Positions 1 through 7,975 of a DNA stretch of 11,871 nt are shown one piece after another. The notes below the pieces were generated by a model that was given only the letters and a program-made list of their open reading frames with translations, ran no database searches and was not told the origin of the DNA. A program made the position numbers and the translations under genes. The stretch is from CAYXVJ01 sp964558445. GTDB taxonomy: Bacteria; Bacillota; Clostridia; Saccharofermentanales; Fastidiosipilaceae. The stretch is taken from the NCBI GenBank assembly GCA_964558445.1, contig CAZLEA010000044.1, positions 1 to 11,871 on the forward strand, given 5' to 3'. Positions within the stretch are counted from its first letter, which is position 1, and every line of letters begins with the position of its first letter.

Positions 1-771
1 CTCACACTCACCGATCACTACGACAAGGACATGATCGACGGTATCCCAACCCCGAAGCTCTCCCCTTACGGCAGCCTAGAGGTCGAGGGCGAGTGGGTCT
101 TCGATTTCGATTTGTACCGCAGCAAGCTAGAAGAGAAACAGGCAGAATTGAAACGCTCCGGTACTTCATTCGAGCTGCTTCGAGGGCTGGAAGTCGGCTA
201 TATTCCGTATCAGACGCCGGAGATCTGGCCCTACTTAGCGAAGACCGAGTTCGACAGCATCATCTTGTCCGTGCACTGTGTAGACGGAAGTGATATCTAC
301 TACCACCGCGAACTCTATGAAGAAGGCTACCGGTATGCTTACACGCGCTATCTGGAGCATATCGTTTGGATGCTGGAATCAAATCTGGATTTCGATATCG
401 TGGGCCACTTGGATTACGTCGCCAGATACACGAAGGAAGCGGTGCCGATGCGTTACCGCGAGTTTGGCGATCACTTCGATCGAATCTTCCGTTTGATGTT
501 GGAACAGGGCAAGACATTTGAGATCAACACGCGTACACGCTATCGTACACTGGATGCGTCCGGTGTCGACATAGGCGTACAAGATCCCGATATCGTCCGG
601 CGCTTCATCGAGCTGGGCGGCGAATATGTCGCCTTGAGTTCGGATAGCCACGAGAACGGAAACTGCGGACGCGGCTTCGGGGAGGCGGCTGCCATGCTTC
701 GCGCTGCGGGCCTGCGCTACCTCTGTCACTACAAGGAGCGAAGTCCGGTTGTCCGTGGATTTGATATCTAG
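1..771 (+). CDS. PHP-domain histidinol-phosphatase-like phosphoesterase, 5' partial
   Basis: The reading frame is open from base 1, so the N-terminus lies outside the window; the first in-frame ATG (31) is internal because the ten codons before it encode TDHYD, the second metal-binding PHP motif. Other PHP metal/catalytic positions follow in order (numbered from the first visible codon): Glu64 in GLEVGY, His92 in SVHCVDG, His136 in VGHLDY, Glu174 in FEINT, and Asp215 and His217 in SSDSH. This is the pattern of the HisJ/HisK-type histidinol-phosphatase family, metal-dependent cytosolic enzymes that hydrolyse histidinol phosphate in histidine synthesis. About 257 residues are visible, close to the family length (roughly 260-280), so only a short N-terminus with the first HxH motif should be missing. 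No other his gene is in the window, so another phosphoester substrate is possible. It converges on rarA with a 22-nt gap. Confidence 0.85.
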   Translation, partial: LTLTDHYDKDMIDGIPTPKLSPYGSLEVEGEWVFDFDLYRSKLEEKQAELKRSGTSFELLRGLEVGYIPYQTPEIWPYLAKTEFDSIILSVHCVDGSDIYYHRELYEEGYRYAYTRYLEHIVWMLESNLDFDIVGHLDYVARYTKEAVPMRYREFGDHFDRIFRLMLEQGKTFEINTRTRYRTLDASGVDIGVQDPDIVRRFIELGGEYVALSSDSHENGNCGRGFGEAAAMLRAAGLRYLCHYKERSPVVRGFDI

Positions 772-777
772 AGTTAT

Positions 778-808
778 CGCAAGGGGTCGTTACTTACGAT
801 TCCTTGCG
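778..808. terminator. Candidate bidirectional hairpin between convergent genes
   Basis: CGCAAGG (778-784) pairs with CCTTGCG (802-808), and TCGT (787-790) pairs with ACGA (796-799). Two G-T wobbles join them into a 13-bp stem with loop TACTT (791-795). The position between converging genes suggests transcription termination in both directions. Neither side has a clean U-tract (TCTCTTCC on the + side, GATAACTC on the - side), so it may be a weak or Rho-assisted terminator, or an mRNA 3'-end stabiliser. The stem includes the last codons and stop of rarA. Confidence 0.55.
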
Positions 809-2077
809 TCTCTTCCGGAGCCAATCTGCGATACGTCCTTCGTAGCCGTTTGCCGTTGGTTCGTAGTATACGGTGTCGACCAATTCATCGGGTAGATATT
901 GTTGGTCGACCACAGAGCCGGGGTAATCATGCGGGTACTTGTAGCCGATGCCGTAGCCGTGCTCCTTCATACCGCTGATCGGAGCGTTTCGCGCATGATA
1001 GGGTATCTCCCCTGTGCGCCTGCTCCTGACATCTTCTATCGCCTTGTCGATAGCGAGATACGCGGCATTGGACTTCGGACTGGTCGCGACCATGATCGTG
1101 GCTTCGGAGAGGATGATCCTCGCTTCCGGCATACCGATTCGCACGACGGCATCGTAGGCGGCCATAGCCACTTGTAGCGCCTGAGGGTTCGCCATACCGA
1201 CATCCTCCGCGGCACAGATCACGATGCGCCTGGCCAGGAACTCGATCGCCTCTCCTCCCTCCAGCGCACGTGCCAGATAGAAGACGGCGGCATCCGGGTC
1301 GGATCCGCGCATCGATTTGATGAACGCTGAGATGGTGTCGTAGTGAGCCTCACCCGTCGTATCGAACGGTTGAGCCCGACTCTGCATACAATCTTGCATG
1401 ATCTCCGGCGTCAAGACAATTTGACCGGTTTCGTTCGGGTCCGTCGAGATGACCGCGAGCTCCAGTGCGTTCAGTGCTCTCCTCGCATCTCCGTTGGAGA
1501 TATTGGCGACATACGCATAAGCCTCGGGGCTGATCTCTACATCTAGCTTCCCGAAACCGCGATCCGGATCGGCGAGCGCCGTCTGCATGATGCGGATGAT
1601 CTCCGCCTCGGTCAATAATTCCAATTTGAAGACGGTAGAGCGCGAGACAAGCGCCTTATTCACCTCGAAGTAGGGGTTCTCGGTTGTCGCACCGATGAGA
1701 ATCAGGCTGCCGTCTTCCACTTGGGGTAAGAGGGCGTCTTGTTGTGCCTTGTTGAAGCGATGGATCTCATCGATGAACAAGACGGTTCGACCCGCAGGAT
1801 TCGTGAACTCGTTTCTCGTCTCCGCGATGACCGCCTTGATGTCCGCGACGCCTGACGTGACGGCGTTTAGTTTGCGAAACGGCAGGTTCGTACCGGCTGC
1901 GATGACACGGGCAAGCGAGGTCTTCCCCGTGCCCGGCGGCCCGAACAAGAGGATCGAACTCAAGCGATCCGCCTTGATCAGGCGATGCAGTAGCTTACCG
2001 GGGGCCAGTATGTGTTCCTGGCCCACGTATTCTTCCAGTGTTCTGGGAGCCATGCGGTATGCTAGCGGTTCTGTCAT
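794..2077 (-). CDS. rarA: Replication-associated recombination protein A (RarA/MgsA), AAA+ ATPase
   Basis: RarA is an AAA+ ATPase related to clamp loaders that acts at stalled replication forks and DNA gaps. The 427-residue protein has the usual family length. It shows Walker A GPPGTGKT (residues 46-53), Walker B VLFIDEIHRF (99-108), sensor 1 GATTENP (129-135) and an SRS arginine-finger segment soon after. The C-terminal half continues through the family's lid and tetramerisation region (YKYPHDYPG near residue 380) to a basic tail, RKRRKES. The ATG lies one base after the glyA stop (TAAGATG) with no strong Shine-Dalgarno, so translation probably depends on ribosomes finishing glyA. It is the last gene of the leftward block. 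Confidence 0.96.
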   Translation of the reverse strand: MTEPLAYRMAPRTLEEYVGQEHILAPGKLLHRLIKADRLSSILLFGPPGTGKTSLARVIAAGTNLPFRKLNAVTSGVADIKAVIAETRNEFTNPAGRTVLFIDEIHRFNKAQQDALLPQVEDGSLILIGATTENPYFEVNKALVSRSTVFKLELLTEAEIIRIMQTALADPDRGFGKLDVEISPEAYAYVANISNGDARRALNALELAVISTDPNETGQIVLTPEIMQDCMQSRAQPFDTTGEAHYDTISAFIKSMRGSDPDAAVFYLARALEGGEAIEFLARRIVICAAEDVGMANPQALQVAMAAYDAVVRIGMPEARIILSEATIMVATSPKSNAAYLAIDKAIEDVRSRRTGEIPYHARNAPISGMKEHGYGIGYKYPHDYPGSVVDQQYLPDELVDTVYYEPTANGYEGRIADWLRKRRKES

Positions 2078-2078
2078 C

Positions 2079-3323
2079 TTAGCTTAGTTCCGGATAGAGC
2101 GGGTAGCGCGACACGATCGCTGCCACACGCTTGCGAATCTCATCTGCCTTGTTATCGAAGTCATGAATCGCCAGGTAGATGAGCTCGGCAATTTCTTCCA
2201 TGTCTGTAGGTTGAAGACCGCGCGTGGTAACCGCAGGTGTACCGATGCGAAGGCCGCTTGTGACGGTCGGCTTCGTCTCTTCAAACGGTACTGTATTCTT
2301 GTTCGTCGTGATATCTACTTCGTCGAGACGGTACTGCAGTTCTCTGCCTGTCACGTCCGTATTGCGTAGGTCCAGCAGCAAGAGGTGGTTATCCGTACCG
2401 CCGGAAACGAGGTCGATACCGCGCGCCATAAGCGCTTCGCCGAGTGCCGCGGCGTTCGCCACAACTTGCTCCTGGTATTGCTTGAAGGACTTGTCGAGTG
2501 CTTCCTTGAACGCGACGGCCTTACCCGCTATGACGTGCATCAGGGGACCGCCCTGCTGGCCCGGGAAGACGGCGGAGTCGATCTTCTTGGCATATTCTGC
2601 CTTGCACATAATCACGCCTCCGCGAGGCCCGCGAAGCGTCTTATGCGTCGTTGTGGTCACGAAATCGGCGTAGGGCACCGGGCTCGGGTGCAAGCCCGTA
2701 GCTACGAGGCCCGCGATGTGCGCCATATCGACGAAGAGGAGTGCACCGACTTCATCTGCGATCGCCCGAAACTTCGGGAAATCGAGGACTCTCGGATAGG
2801 CAGAAGCACCGGCTACGATCATCTTGGGCTTGACAAGAAGCGCGGTCTCACGAAGCTTCTCATAGTCGATCGTGGCCGTATCCTTCTCAACTTGGTAGAA
2901 GTGAGACTCATAGGTCTTACCCGATACGTTCTTGGTCATACCGTGCGTCAAATGACCGCCATGGCTCAGATCCATACCCAGAATCTTGTCGCCAGGCTCC
3001 AACATCGCGAAGTAGACAGCCGTATTCGCCTGTGCACCGGAGTGAGGCTGTACGTTTACATGCTCGGCGCCAAACAGCTCCTTGCAACGTTCGATCGCCA
3101 GGTTCTCAATGACGTCAACATGCTCGCAGCCACCGTAGTAGCGACGACCGGGATAGCCTTCTGCATACTTGTTTGTCAGCGGGCTCCCGACAGCTTCCAG
3201 TACCGCTTCGGAGACGAAGTTCTCGGATGCGATCAATTCGAGTTTCGTGCGCTGGCGATCGAGTTCGGCCAGGACGGATTCGTAGACTTCCGGGTCCACT
3301 TGAGCCATGTTCGGATAGAGCAT
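2079..3323 (-). CDS. glyA: Serine hydroxymethyltransferase
   Basis: This PLP enzyme interconverts serine and glycine while loading a one-carbon unit onto tetrahydrofolate, feeding purine, thymidylate and methionine synthesis. The product is 414 residues from the chosen start (E. coli GlyA has 417). Visible signatures are KLELIASENF near the N-terminus, EGYPGRRYYGG, HGGHLTHG, the FVDMAHIAGL stretch, and the PLP-lysine segment TTTTHKTLRGPRGG with Lys228. An upstream in-frame ATG at 3335 would add four residues, but its own codons contain the GGAGGT ribosome binding site of the ATG at 3323, so 3323 is preferred. It follows thiI after 58 nt that hold a hairpin, and is followed by rarA after one base. 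The long + strand open frame opposite it is a shadow. Confidence 0.97.
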   Translation of the reverse strand: MLYPNMAQVDPEVYESVLAELDRQRTKLELIASENFVSEAVLEAVGSPLTNKYAEGYPGRRYYGGCEHVDVIENLAIERCKELFGAEHVNVQPHSGAQANTAVYFAMLEPGDKILGMDLSHGGHLTHGMTKNVSGKTYESHFYQVEKDTATIDYEKLRETALLVKPKMIVAGASAYPRVLDFPKFRAIADEVGALLFVDMAHIAGLVATGLHPSPVPYADFVTTTTHKTLRGPRGGVIMCKAEYAKKIDSAVFPGQQGGPLMHVIAGKAVAFKEALDKSFKQYQEQVVANAAALGEALMARGIDLVSGGTDNHLLLLDLRNTDVTGRELQYRLDEVDITTNKNTVPFEETKPTVTSGLRIGTPAVTTRGLQPTDMEEIAELIYLAIHDFDNKADEIRKRVAAIVSRYPLYPELS

Positions 3324-3327
3324 AAGT

Positions 3328-3333
3328 ACCTCC
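3328..3333 (-). promoter_or_regulatory. glyA ribosome binding site that decides the start
   Basis: GGAGGT on the minus strand sits 4 nt before the ATG at 3323. It overlaps the alternative ATG at 3335, which has no comparable site of its own, so the shorter GlyA is the likely product. Confidence 0.8.
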
Positions 3334-3341
3334 ATTAGATG

Positions 3342-3360
3342 GGTCGGGTCCTGCCCAACC
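3342..3360 (-). other. Hairpin in the thiI-glyA gap
   Basis: On the minus strand GGTTGGG, loop CAGGA, CCCGACC form a 7-bp stem with one G-U pair, ending 8 nt before the glyA Shine-Dalgarno. It has no following U-tract, so it is not a standard terminator. It could be an mRNA processing or stability element, or could affect glyA translation. A competing pairing (AACCG with CGGTT, 3357-3378) uses the same left arm. Confidence 0.45.
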
Positions 3361-3381
3361 GTATTTGTGTGATCGGTTTCG

Positions 3382-4575
3382 TTAGAACCGTATGCGTAAG
3401 GTTTCGATCTTCTCGACGCCTTCTACTGTAAGTGCTTCGATGTCCAGCTTCGCTTCGGCCATGTCGGCTTGTTTCAGGCTGGGTCTGGTCCTCGGATGCT
3501 TGGCTACGAAGACCGTACAACAATCTTCGTAGGGCAGAATCGAGGTCTCAAATGTGCCGATGCGGCGAGCCAAATCGATGGTCTGGTCCTTGTCGATCCC
3601 GATCAAGGGGCGGAAGACCGGCATCGTGGTAACCGCAGCCGTACACGCAAGCGCCTCCGTCGTCTGACTGGCTACCTGACCGAGACTCTCCCCGGTGATC
3701 ATAGCCTGACAGCCGCGTTTGGCGGCCAAGCGTTCGGCGATGCGATACATCACACGACGCATGACAATGGTCATCATATCATCCGGAACGTGTTCGCGTA
3801 GATTCATTTGGATATCTGTGAAGTCAACAATATGCAAGTTGATTTCGCCGCTGTATTGGCTGACCAATCTGGCCAATTCGATGACCTTCTCCTTGGCTCT
3901 GTCGCTCGTATACGGGAAGGTGTGGAAATAGATCGCTTCTAGTTCGACACCGCGCGAAGCCATCATATAGGCAGCTACGGGACTGTCGATACCGCCGGAG
4001 AGCAAGACCATGCCTTTGCCTGATGTACCGACAGGCAGACCCTTGACACCCGGGACAATCTCGCTATAGATGTAGATCTTATCGCGTAGTTCTACATACA
4101 CCGTGATATCGGGTGCATGAACATCAACCGTCATATTCTTACTGTTCTTGAGGATCACGGCACCGGCTTCGCGCGCGATCTCCATAGAATCCCAGGGGAA
4201 GCTCTTGTCACCGCGTCTGGCCTCAACCTTGAAGCTCTTCTTCTCCCAAGCACCATACATGTCTTGGGCGAAGGCACGTACGGCCGACACCAGATTCTCC
4301 GTCGTTAGCTCCGCTTCGTAGCGACGCACGGGGCTCGCCGACACGATACCGAAGACTGTTGTCGCGACATGCAGTGCATCATCGATGGCCGCCATCGAGT
4401 CCTCATCTTCCGGCTCGATCCAGAAACGCGACTGGCTCTTGAAGGCGTTGAATTGGCCGATGTGCTTCAGGCGCCGTCTGATTGTTGTCAGCAAGCGCTT
4501 CTCAAAGGTATTGCGATTCGCACCCTTCAGGGTTATCTCACCCAGGCGGGCGAGGATCAATTCCGTATACTTCAT
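3382..4575 (-). CDS. thiI: tRNA 4-thiouridine synthase ThiI (no rhodanese domain)
   Basis: ThiI adenylates U8 of tRNA and transfers sulfur to make 4-thiouridine; in many bacteria it also serves thiazole synthesis for thiamine. The 397-residue protein has an N-terminal ferredoxin-like part (RLGEITLKG near residue 11), a THUMP region (about 60-170) and the PP-loop pyrophosphatase motif SGGIDSP (193-199). Conserved ThiI stretches MITGESLGQVASQT and YEDCCTVF follow. It ends near residue 397 without the C-terminal rhodanese domain of E. coli ThiI (482 aa); this is the normal short form in Bacillus-type Firmicutes, which pair it with a dedicated cysteine desulfurase. That partner lies directly upstream and overlaps by 4 nt (ATGA), so translation is likely coupled. 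Thiamine use cannot be judged from the window. Confidence 0.95.
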   Translation of the reverse strand: MKYTELILARLGEITLKGANRNTFEKRLLTTIRRRLKHIGQFNAFKSQSRFWIEPEDEDSMAAIDDALHVATTVFGIVSASPVRRYEAELTTENLVSAVRAFAQDMYGAWEKKSFKVEARRGDKSFPWDSMEIAREAGAVILKNSKNMTVDVHAPDITVYVELRDKIYIYSEIVPGVKGLPVGTSGKGMVLLSGGIDSPVAAYMMASRGVELEAIYFHTFPYTSDRAKEKVIELARLVSQYSGEINLHIVDFTDIQMNLREHVPDDMMTIVMRRVMYRIAERLAAKRGCQAMITGESLGQVASQTTEALACTAAVTTMPVFRPLIGIDKDQTIDLARRIGTFETSILPYEDCCTVFVAKHPRTRPSLKQADMAEAKLDIEALTVEGVEKIETLRIRF

Positions 4576-5717
4576 CGTCTTCCTCCGATTGCGGCAAGCT
4601 GTTCGTATGCTTGCCTGATAGCCGCTGCGGCAAGTCGTATGTCGGCTTCCGTATTCTCGGCAGCCAGGCTGATGCGAAGTGTGCCGTCCAGGCGCTCTCC
4701 ACCGATGCCCATGGCTGTCAGAACATGTGATTTGGCATTCTGAGCTGTACTACAGGCAGAAGTCGTCGATACGTAGATACCCCGGTGTGCCAGGATATGC
4801 AGCATCGTCTCTCCCCTGGCGGGGGCGAAACTGATGTTCAGTATGTGCGGCACACCGTCTTCCGGGCTGTTGATAACATAGGGGATGGAGCCGAGCTCGT
4901 CTAGCAGAATTCGGCGCAGGTCTGTGACTTGCGAATTGGCATCCGTCATGCGTTCGGTTCCGATCTTGGACGCGAGGGCCATCGCCGAGACAAATAGAGG
5001 ATGCTCCGTACCGCTTCGGCGCCCGCCTTGTTGGCCGCCGCCCAAGATGAGCGGGGCATAGGGCGTCTTCTCTCTGACATAGAGCAAACCGATGCCCTTG
5101 GGTGCATGGATCTTGTGACCGGAGAAGGAGGCGAAGTCGACCCCACTGCGGCGCAGGTTCAGAGGCATACGAGTCCACGCCTGAACATAGTCGACATGAA
5201 GCAGGGCCCGGGGCGCAAGCTTGTCGCGCAGGGTACGGATCGCCTCGATATCGTTACACGCGCCTGTCTCGTTGTTCACCGCGATGACAGATAGGTAGAT
5301 CGTCTCTTCGTTTAGCAAACCGGCCAAGTGATCCAGATCAACCGAGCCGTTTGACAGAAGCTTCGCGTAGACGGTGTCGAAACCCTCTTGCTTCAGGGCC
5401 TTGATGGCATTCAAGGTAGCTTCGTGGTCGCCCGCCGTCGTAACGATTCTCCGGCCCCTACGATGAAGTTTCTTCACCGCCGTCTGCAGCGCCGTGTTGA
5501 TGGATTCGGTCGCACCGCTCGTCACAATCAATTCATCCGGCTTACAAGACAGGTCGGCTGCGAGCTGCTTCAGAGCGTCCTTCACGCTATGTTCCGCGGC
5601 TAAACCGAGCGAATGTGCGGAGGCAGGGTTCGCGAAATCCGTTTCGATGTGCTCGCGAATATAGGAAGCCACCTCAGGGTAGAGGCGGCTTGTCGATGCA
5701 TGGTCTAAATAAATCAT
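4572..5717 (-). CDS. Cysteine desulfurase (NifS/IscS-like), probable ThiI sulfur donor
   Basis: This class V PLP aminotransferase-fold enzyme takes sulfur from L-cysteine as a cysteine persulfide and releases alanine. The 381-residue protein shows the N-terminal YLDHAST, SGATESIN near residue 68, His98 in DHEAT, PLP-binding HVDYVQ (174-179), the PLP lysine Lys202 in SGHKIHAPKG, RSGTEH (234-239), and the catalytic loop Cys322 in STTSACST. HVDYVQ differs slightly from the common HVDAVQ. The length and its overlap with thiI match the dedicated NifZ-type desulfurase that supplies ThiI in Bacillus. A role in Fe-S cluster assembly cannot be excluded, though no iscU/sufU is adjacent. It starts three bases after the GntR gene stop with only a weak ribosome binding site, pointing to coupling with the regulator. 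Confidence 0.94.
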   Translation of the reverse strand: MIYLDHASTSRLYPEVASYIREHIETDFANPASAHSLGLAAEHSVKDALKQLAADLSCKPDELIVTSGATESINTALQTAVKKLHRRGRRIVTTAGDHEATLNAIKALKQEGFDTVYAKLLSNGSVDLDHLAGLLNEETIYLSVIAVNNETGACNDIEAIRTLRDKLAPRALLHVDYVQAWTRMPLNLRRSGVDFASFSGHKIHAPKGIGLLYVREKTPYAPLILGGGQQGGRRSGTEHPLFVSAMALASKIGTERMTDANSQVTDLRRILLDELGSIPYVINSPEDGVPHILNISFAPARGETMLHILAHRGIYVSTTSACSTAQNAKSHVLTAMGIGGERLDGTLRISLAAENTEADIRLAAAAIRQAYEQLAAIGGRR

Positions 5718-5720
5718 CTT

Positions 5721-6467
5721 CTACTTATAACTACTCGCTTCAAATTGCATGACACAGGATTCCGCCTTCAATACCGCAATCGCTACTTCACAGTAGTTTC
5801 CGCTACGGGATTGATAAGCTGCTTCGCTGTGGAGAACAGACATCCCCTTCGAGATGTCGAGCGCTCTGGACTCCTCTGTCGTACCGGGACGAACGAGCAG
5901 TCGCCAGTTGGCGCGGTTCGGGATTAAGGGGTACTTGTTCGCCGTGATGTCGATCATGCGCTTGCGTGCGCGGATGTCTTCCATCAAACCGGGGAACATC
6001 GCGACCGGGATATAAGAGTGTACATAGACAAACGGCTTGCGACCCTCTGTCTCCGTCCACACAATCTCGTAGAAGCCGCGCTCGTTGCCGGACTTGTTGA
6101 GGTCGAAGACGGCACGGACGTCTGCGGGCAGAGCATCGCAGATGGCATAATCGATGAAATGCTTGTTATCCATACTCTGTCCGGTCAAAAAGGAATAGGT
6201 AAACGCTGAGAAGCCGGGGATAATTACGCGATCGGGCTCATCACGTACGAAGGTACCCTTCCCCTTCATAATCACGAGCATACCCTCACTAACAAGATCG
6301 GCAATCGCTTGTCTGACCGTCGGTCTGGAGAGCTCGAGATCCTTACAGAGCTGCATCTCGGTGGGAATCTGCTCACCCGGTGCATACTCACCGGATTCGA
6401 TCCGTTCCGTAATCAAGTCCTTCAATTGGGCATATAAGGGCACACTGCTATGCTTATCGAGCTTCAT
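5721..6467 (-). CDS. GntR-family transcriptional regulator, HutC/UTRA type
   Basis: The 248-residue protein has an N-terminal winged helix-turn-helix (about residues 5-75): VPLYAQLKDLI, GEQIPTEMQL, the recognition helix SRPTVRQAI and the wing GKGTFV. A C-terminal part of about 150 residues (about 95-240) has the size and pattern of a UTRA effector-binding domain. HutC-subfamily regulators usually repress and release DNA on binding a small metabolite; the ligand here cannot be read from the sequence. It lies 46 nt after purB, with GGAGGA before its ATG, and a perfect 11-bp palindrome is 18 nt upstream of the start, suggesting autoregulation. The next genes (desulfurase, thiI, glyA, rarA) follow closely and may share that control. 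Confidence 0.93.
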   Translation of the reverse strand: MKLDKHSSVPLYAQLKDLITERIESGEYAPGEQIPTEMQLCKDLELSRPTVRQAIADLVSEGMLVIMKGKGTFVRDEPDRVIIPGFSAFTYSFLTGQSMDNKHFIDYAICDALPADVRAVFDLNKSGNERGFYEIVWTETEGRKPFVYVHSYIPVAMFPGLMEDIRARKRMIDITANKYPLIPNRANWRLLVRPGTTEESRALDISKGMSVLHSEAAYQSRSGNYCEVAIAVLKAESCVMQFEASSYK

Positions 6468-6485
6468 AACGATCCTCCGAATAAT

Positions 6486-6496
6486 GATACTGTATC
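6486..6496. promoter_or_regulatory. Candidate GntR operator palindrome
   Basis: GATACTGTATC is a perfect inverted repeat with a single central base, in the 46-nt gap between purB and the GntR gene and 18 nt upstream of that gene's ATG. Size, symmetry and position fit an autoregulatory site for a dimeric winged-helix regulator. No clear -35/-10 pair overlaps it, so if it works it might block readthrough or an unrecognised weak promoter. An 11-bp palindrome can also arise by chance. Confidence 0.4.
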
Positions 6497-6513
6497 CTGA
6501 CCTGGCGCTGATT

Positions 6514-7956
6514 CTATACGGTCAAAGTTTCTTGATTAATTGTAATGACATTCTCAGGTCTTTGCAAGAAGGGTTTGATAATACCATCCAGATAATCCGT
6601 AACTTGGCCGCTCGCACGACCCGTATAGAGTGCCGGATCCATCATCTGATCCAATTGCGCCCGATCCAGTCCGAAGTGCGCATCCGCTGCGATGCGCTCG
6701 AGCAGGTCGTTCTCGCGACCGAATTCCTTGACTTCACGGCCTGCTGCCATAGAGTGGACGCGGATACGCTCGTGCAGCGCCTGGCGATCGCCTCCCTGCT
6801 TCACGGCCTCCATCATGATGTTCTCTGTCGCCATGAAGGGAAGTTCCGAGAGCAAACGCTTGCGAATTACTTCGGGATAGACGACCAGGCCGTCCACGAT
6901 ATTCGCATAGATCATCAAGATCGCGTCGACCGCCAGGAAGGACTCGGGTATGGCAATTCGCTTGTTGGCAGAATCGTCTAGTGTACGCTCGAACCACTGA
7001 GTTGCTGCGGTATGCGCCGGATTCTGCGCAGCCGTGATGACATAACGGGCCAGAGACGAGATACGCTCCGAGCGCATCGGATTACGCTTATATGCCATGG
7101 CGGACGAACCGATTTGGGACGTCTCGAAGGGCTCCTCTACTTCCTTCAGATGCTGGAGCAGTCGCATGTCGTTACTGAACTTCGCCGCGGTTTGTGCGAT
7201 ACCGGCCAGTACGTTTAGTACGCGGCTGTCTACCTTGCGAGAGTAGGTCTGTCCGCTGACGGGATAAACGGACTTGAAGCCCATCTGTTCGGCGATCATC
7301 TGATCCAGGCGGCGACACTTGTCCTCGTCGCCATCGAAGAGCTCCATGAAGCTTGCCTGTGTGCCGGTCGTCCCCTTACTACCCAGGAAGCGTAGAGATT
7401 CATAAACATAATCTAAATCCTCGAGGTCCATCATCAATTCTTGGATCCAGAGGGTGGCACGCTTGCCGACGGTCACGGGTTGGGCGGGCTGGAAATGCGT
7501 GAAGCCGAGCGTCGGTAAATCCTTATGCTTATCTGCAAAGGCCGCTAGCTCAGCAATCACCTGCAACAAGCGCTGGCGAACGATTGCCAGCCCTTCTCGC
7601 ATCAAGATCAAATCCGTATTATCTCCGACATAACAGGATGTCGCACCCAGATGTATGATGCCCTTGGCCGTGGGACACAGTTCGCCATAGGCGTGTACAT
7701 GAGCCATAACGTCGTGACGCACCTTGGCTTCTACTTCTCGGACCAAATCGTAATCGATCGTGTCCCTGGCTGCCTGCATCTCCTCGATCTGTCGATTTGT
7801 AATCTCGAGCCCCAGGGCCTGCTCGGACTTGGCCAGCGCGATCCAGAGATCGCGCCATGTCGTAAATTTCTTATCCGGCGAAAACACATACTGCATCGCG
7901 GCACTGGCATAGCGGCTGTTCAGTGGATTCTCATAACTGGTATGTGATGAATTCAT
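6514..7956 (-). CDS. purB: Adenylosuccinate lyase
   Basis: PurB catalyses two fumarate-releasing steps of purine synthesis: SAICAR to AICAR, and adenylosuccinate to AMP. The 480-residue protein belongs to the fumarase/aspartase superfamily and carries its signature as GSSAMAYKRNPM (283-294), including the catalytic serine region and the lysine/asparagine pair. His81 in RHDVMAH and His154 in THFQPAQP match conserved active-site histidines; IHLGATSCYVGDN (101-113) is also typical. Its length resembles the longer eukaryote-like ADSL type rather than the roughly 430-aa Bacillus type. The start is supported by GAGGA five bases before the ATG. It follows the aminotransferase after 19 nt and precedes the GntR gene, so it is probably co-transcribed with the former. 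Confidence 0.97.
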   Translation of the reverse strand: MNSSHTSYENPLNSRYASAAMQYVFSPDKKFTTWRDLWIALAKSEQALGLEITNRQIEEMQAARDTIDYDLVREVEAKVRHDVMAHVHAYGELCPTAKGIIHLGATSCYVGDNTDLILMREGLAIVRQRLLQVIAELAAFADKHKDLPTLGFTHFQPAQPVTVGKRATLWIQELMMDLEDLDYVYESLRFLGSKGTTGTQASFMELFDGDEDKCRRLDQMIAEQMGFKSVYPVSGQTYSRKVDSRVLNVLAGIAQTAAKFSNDMRLLQHLKEVEEPFETSQIGSSAMAYKRNPMRSERISSLARYVITAAQNPAHTAATQWFERTLDDSANKRIAIPESFLAVDAILMIYANIVDGLVVYPEVIRKRLLSELPFMATENIMMEAVKQGGDRQALHERIRVHSMAAGREVKEFGRENDLLERIAADAHFGLDRAQLDQMMDPALYTGRASGQVTDYLDGIIKPFLQRPENVITINQETLTV

Positions 7957-7975
7957 CTGTATCCTCGTTTATCAA

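Noticed and set aside
1695..2087. Open frame of 130 codons on the + strand opposite the rarA 5' end
   Set aside because: Antisense shadow over the conserved AAA+ core, with a biased low-complexity composition and no ribosome binding site.
2385..3338. Open frame of 317 codons on the + strand opposite glyA
   Set aside because: It lies entirely antisense to a full-length conserved glyA, shows no domain pattern, and is explained by the codon composition of the real gene.
3382..4575. thiI as a truncated gene because the rhodanese domain is missing
   Set aside because: The short form with an adjacent cysteine desulfurase is normal in Firmicutes, and the C-terminal conserved segments are present.
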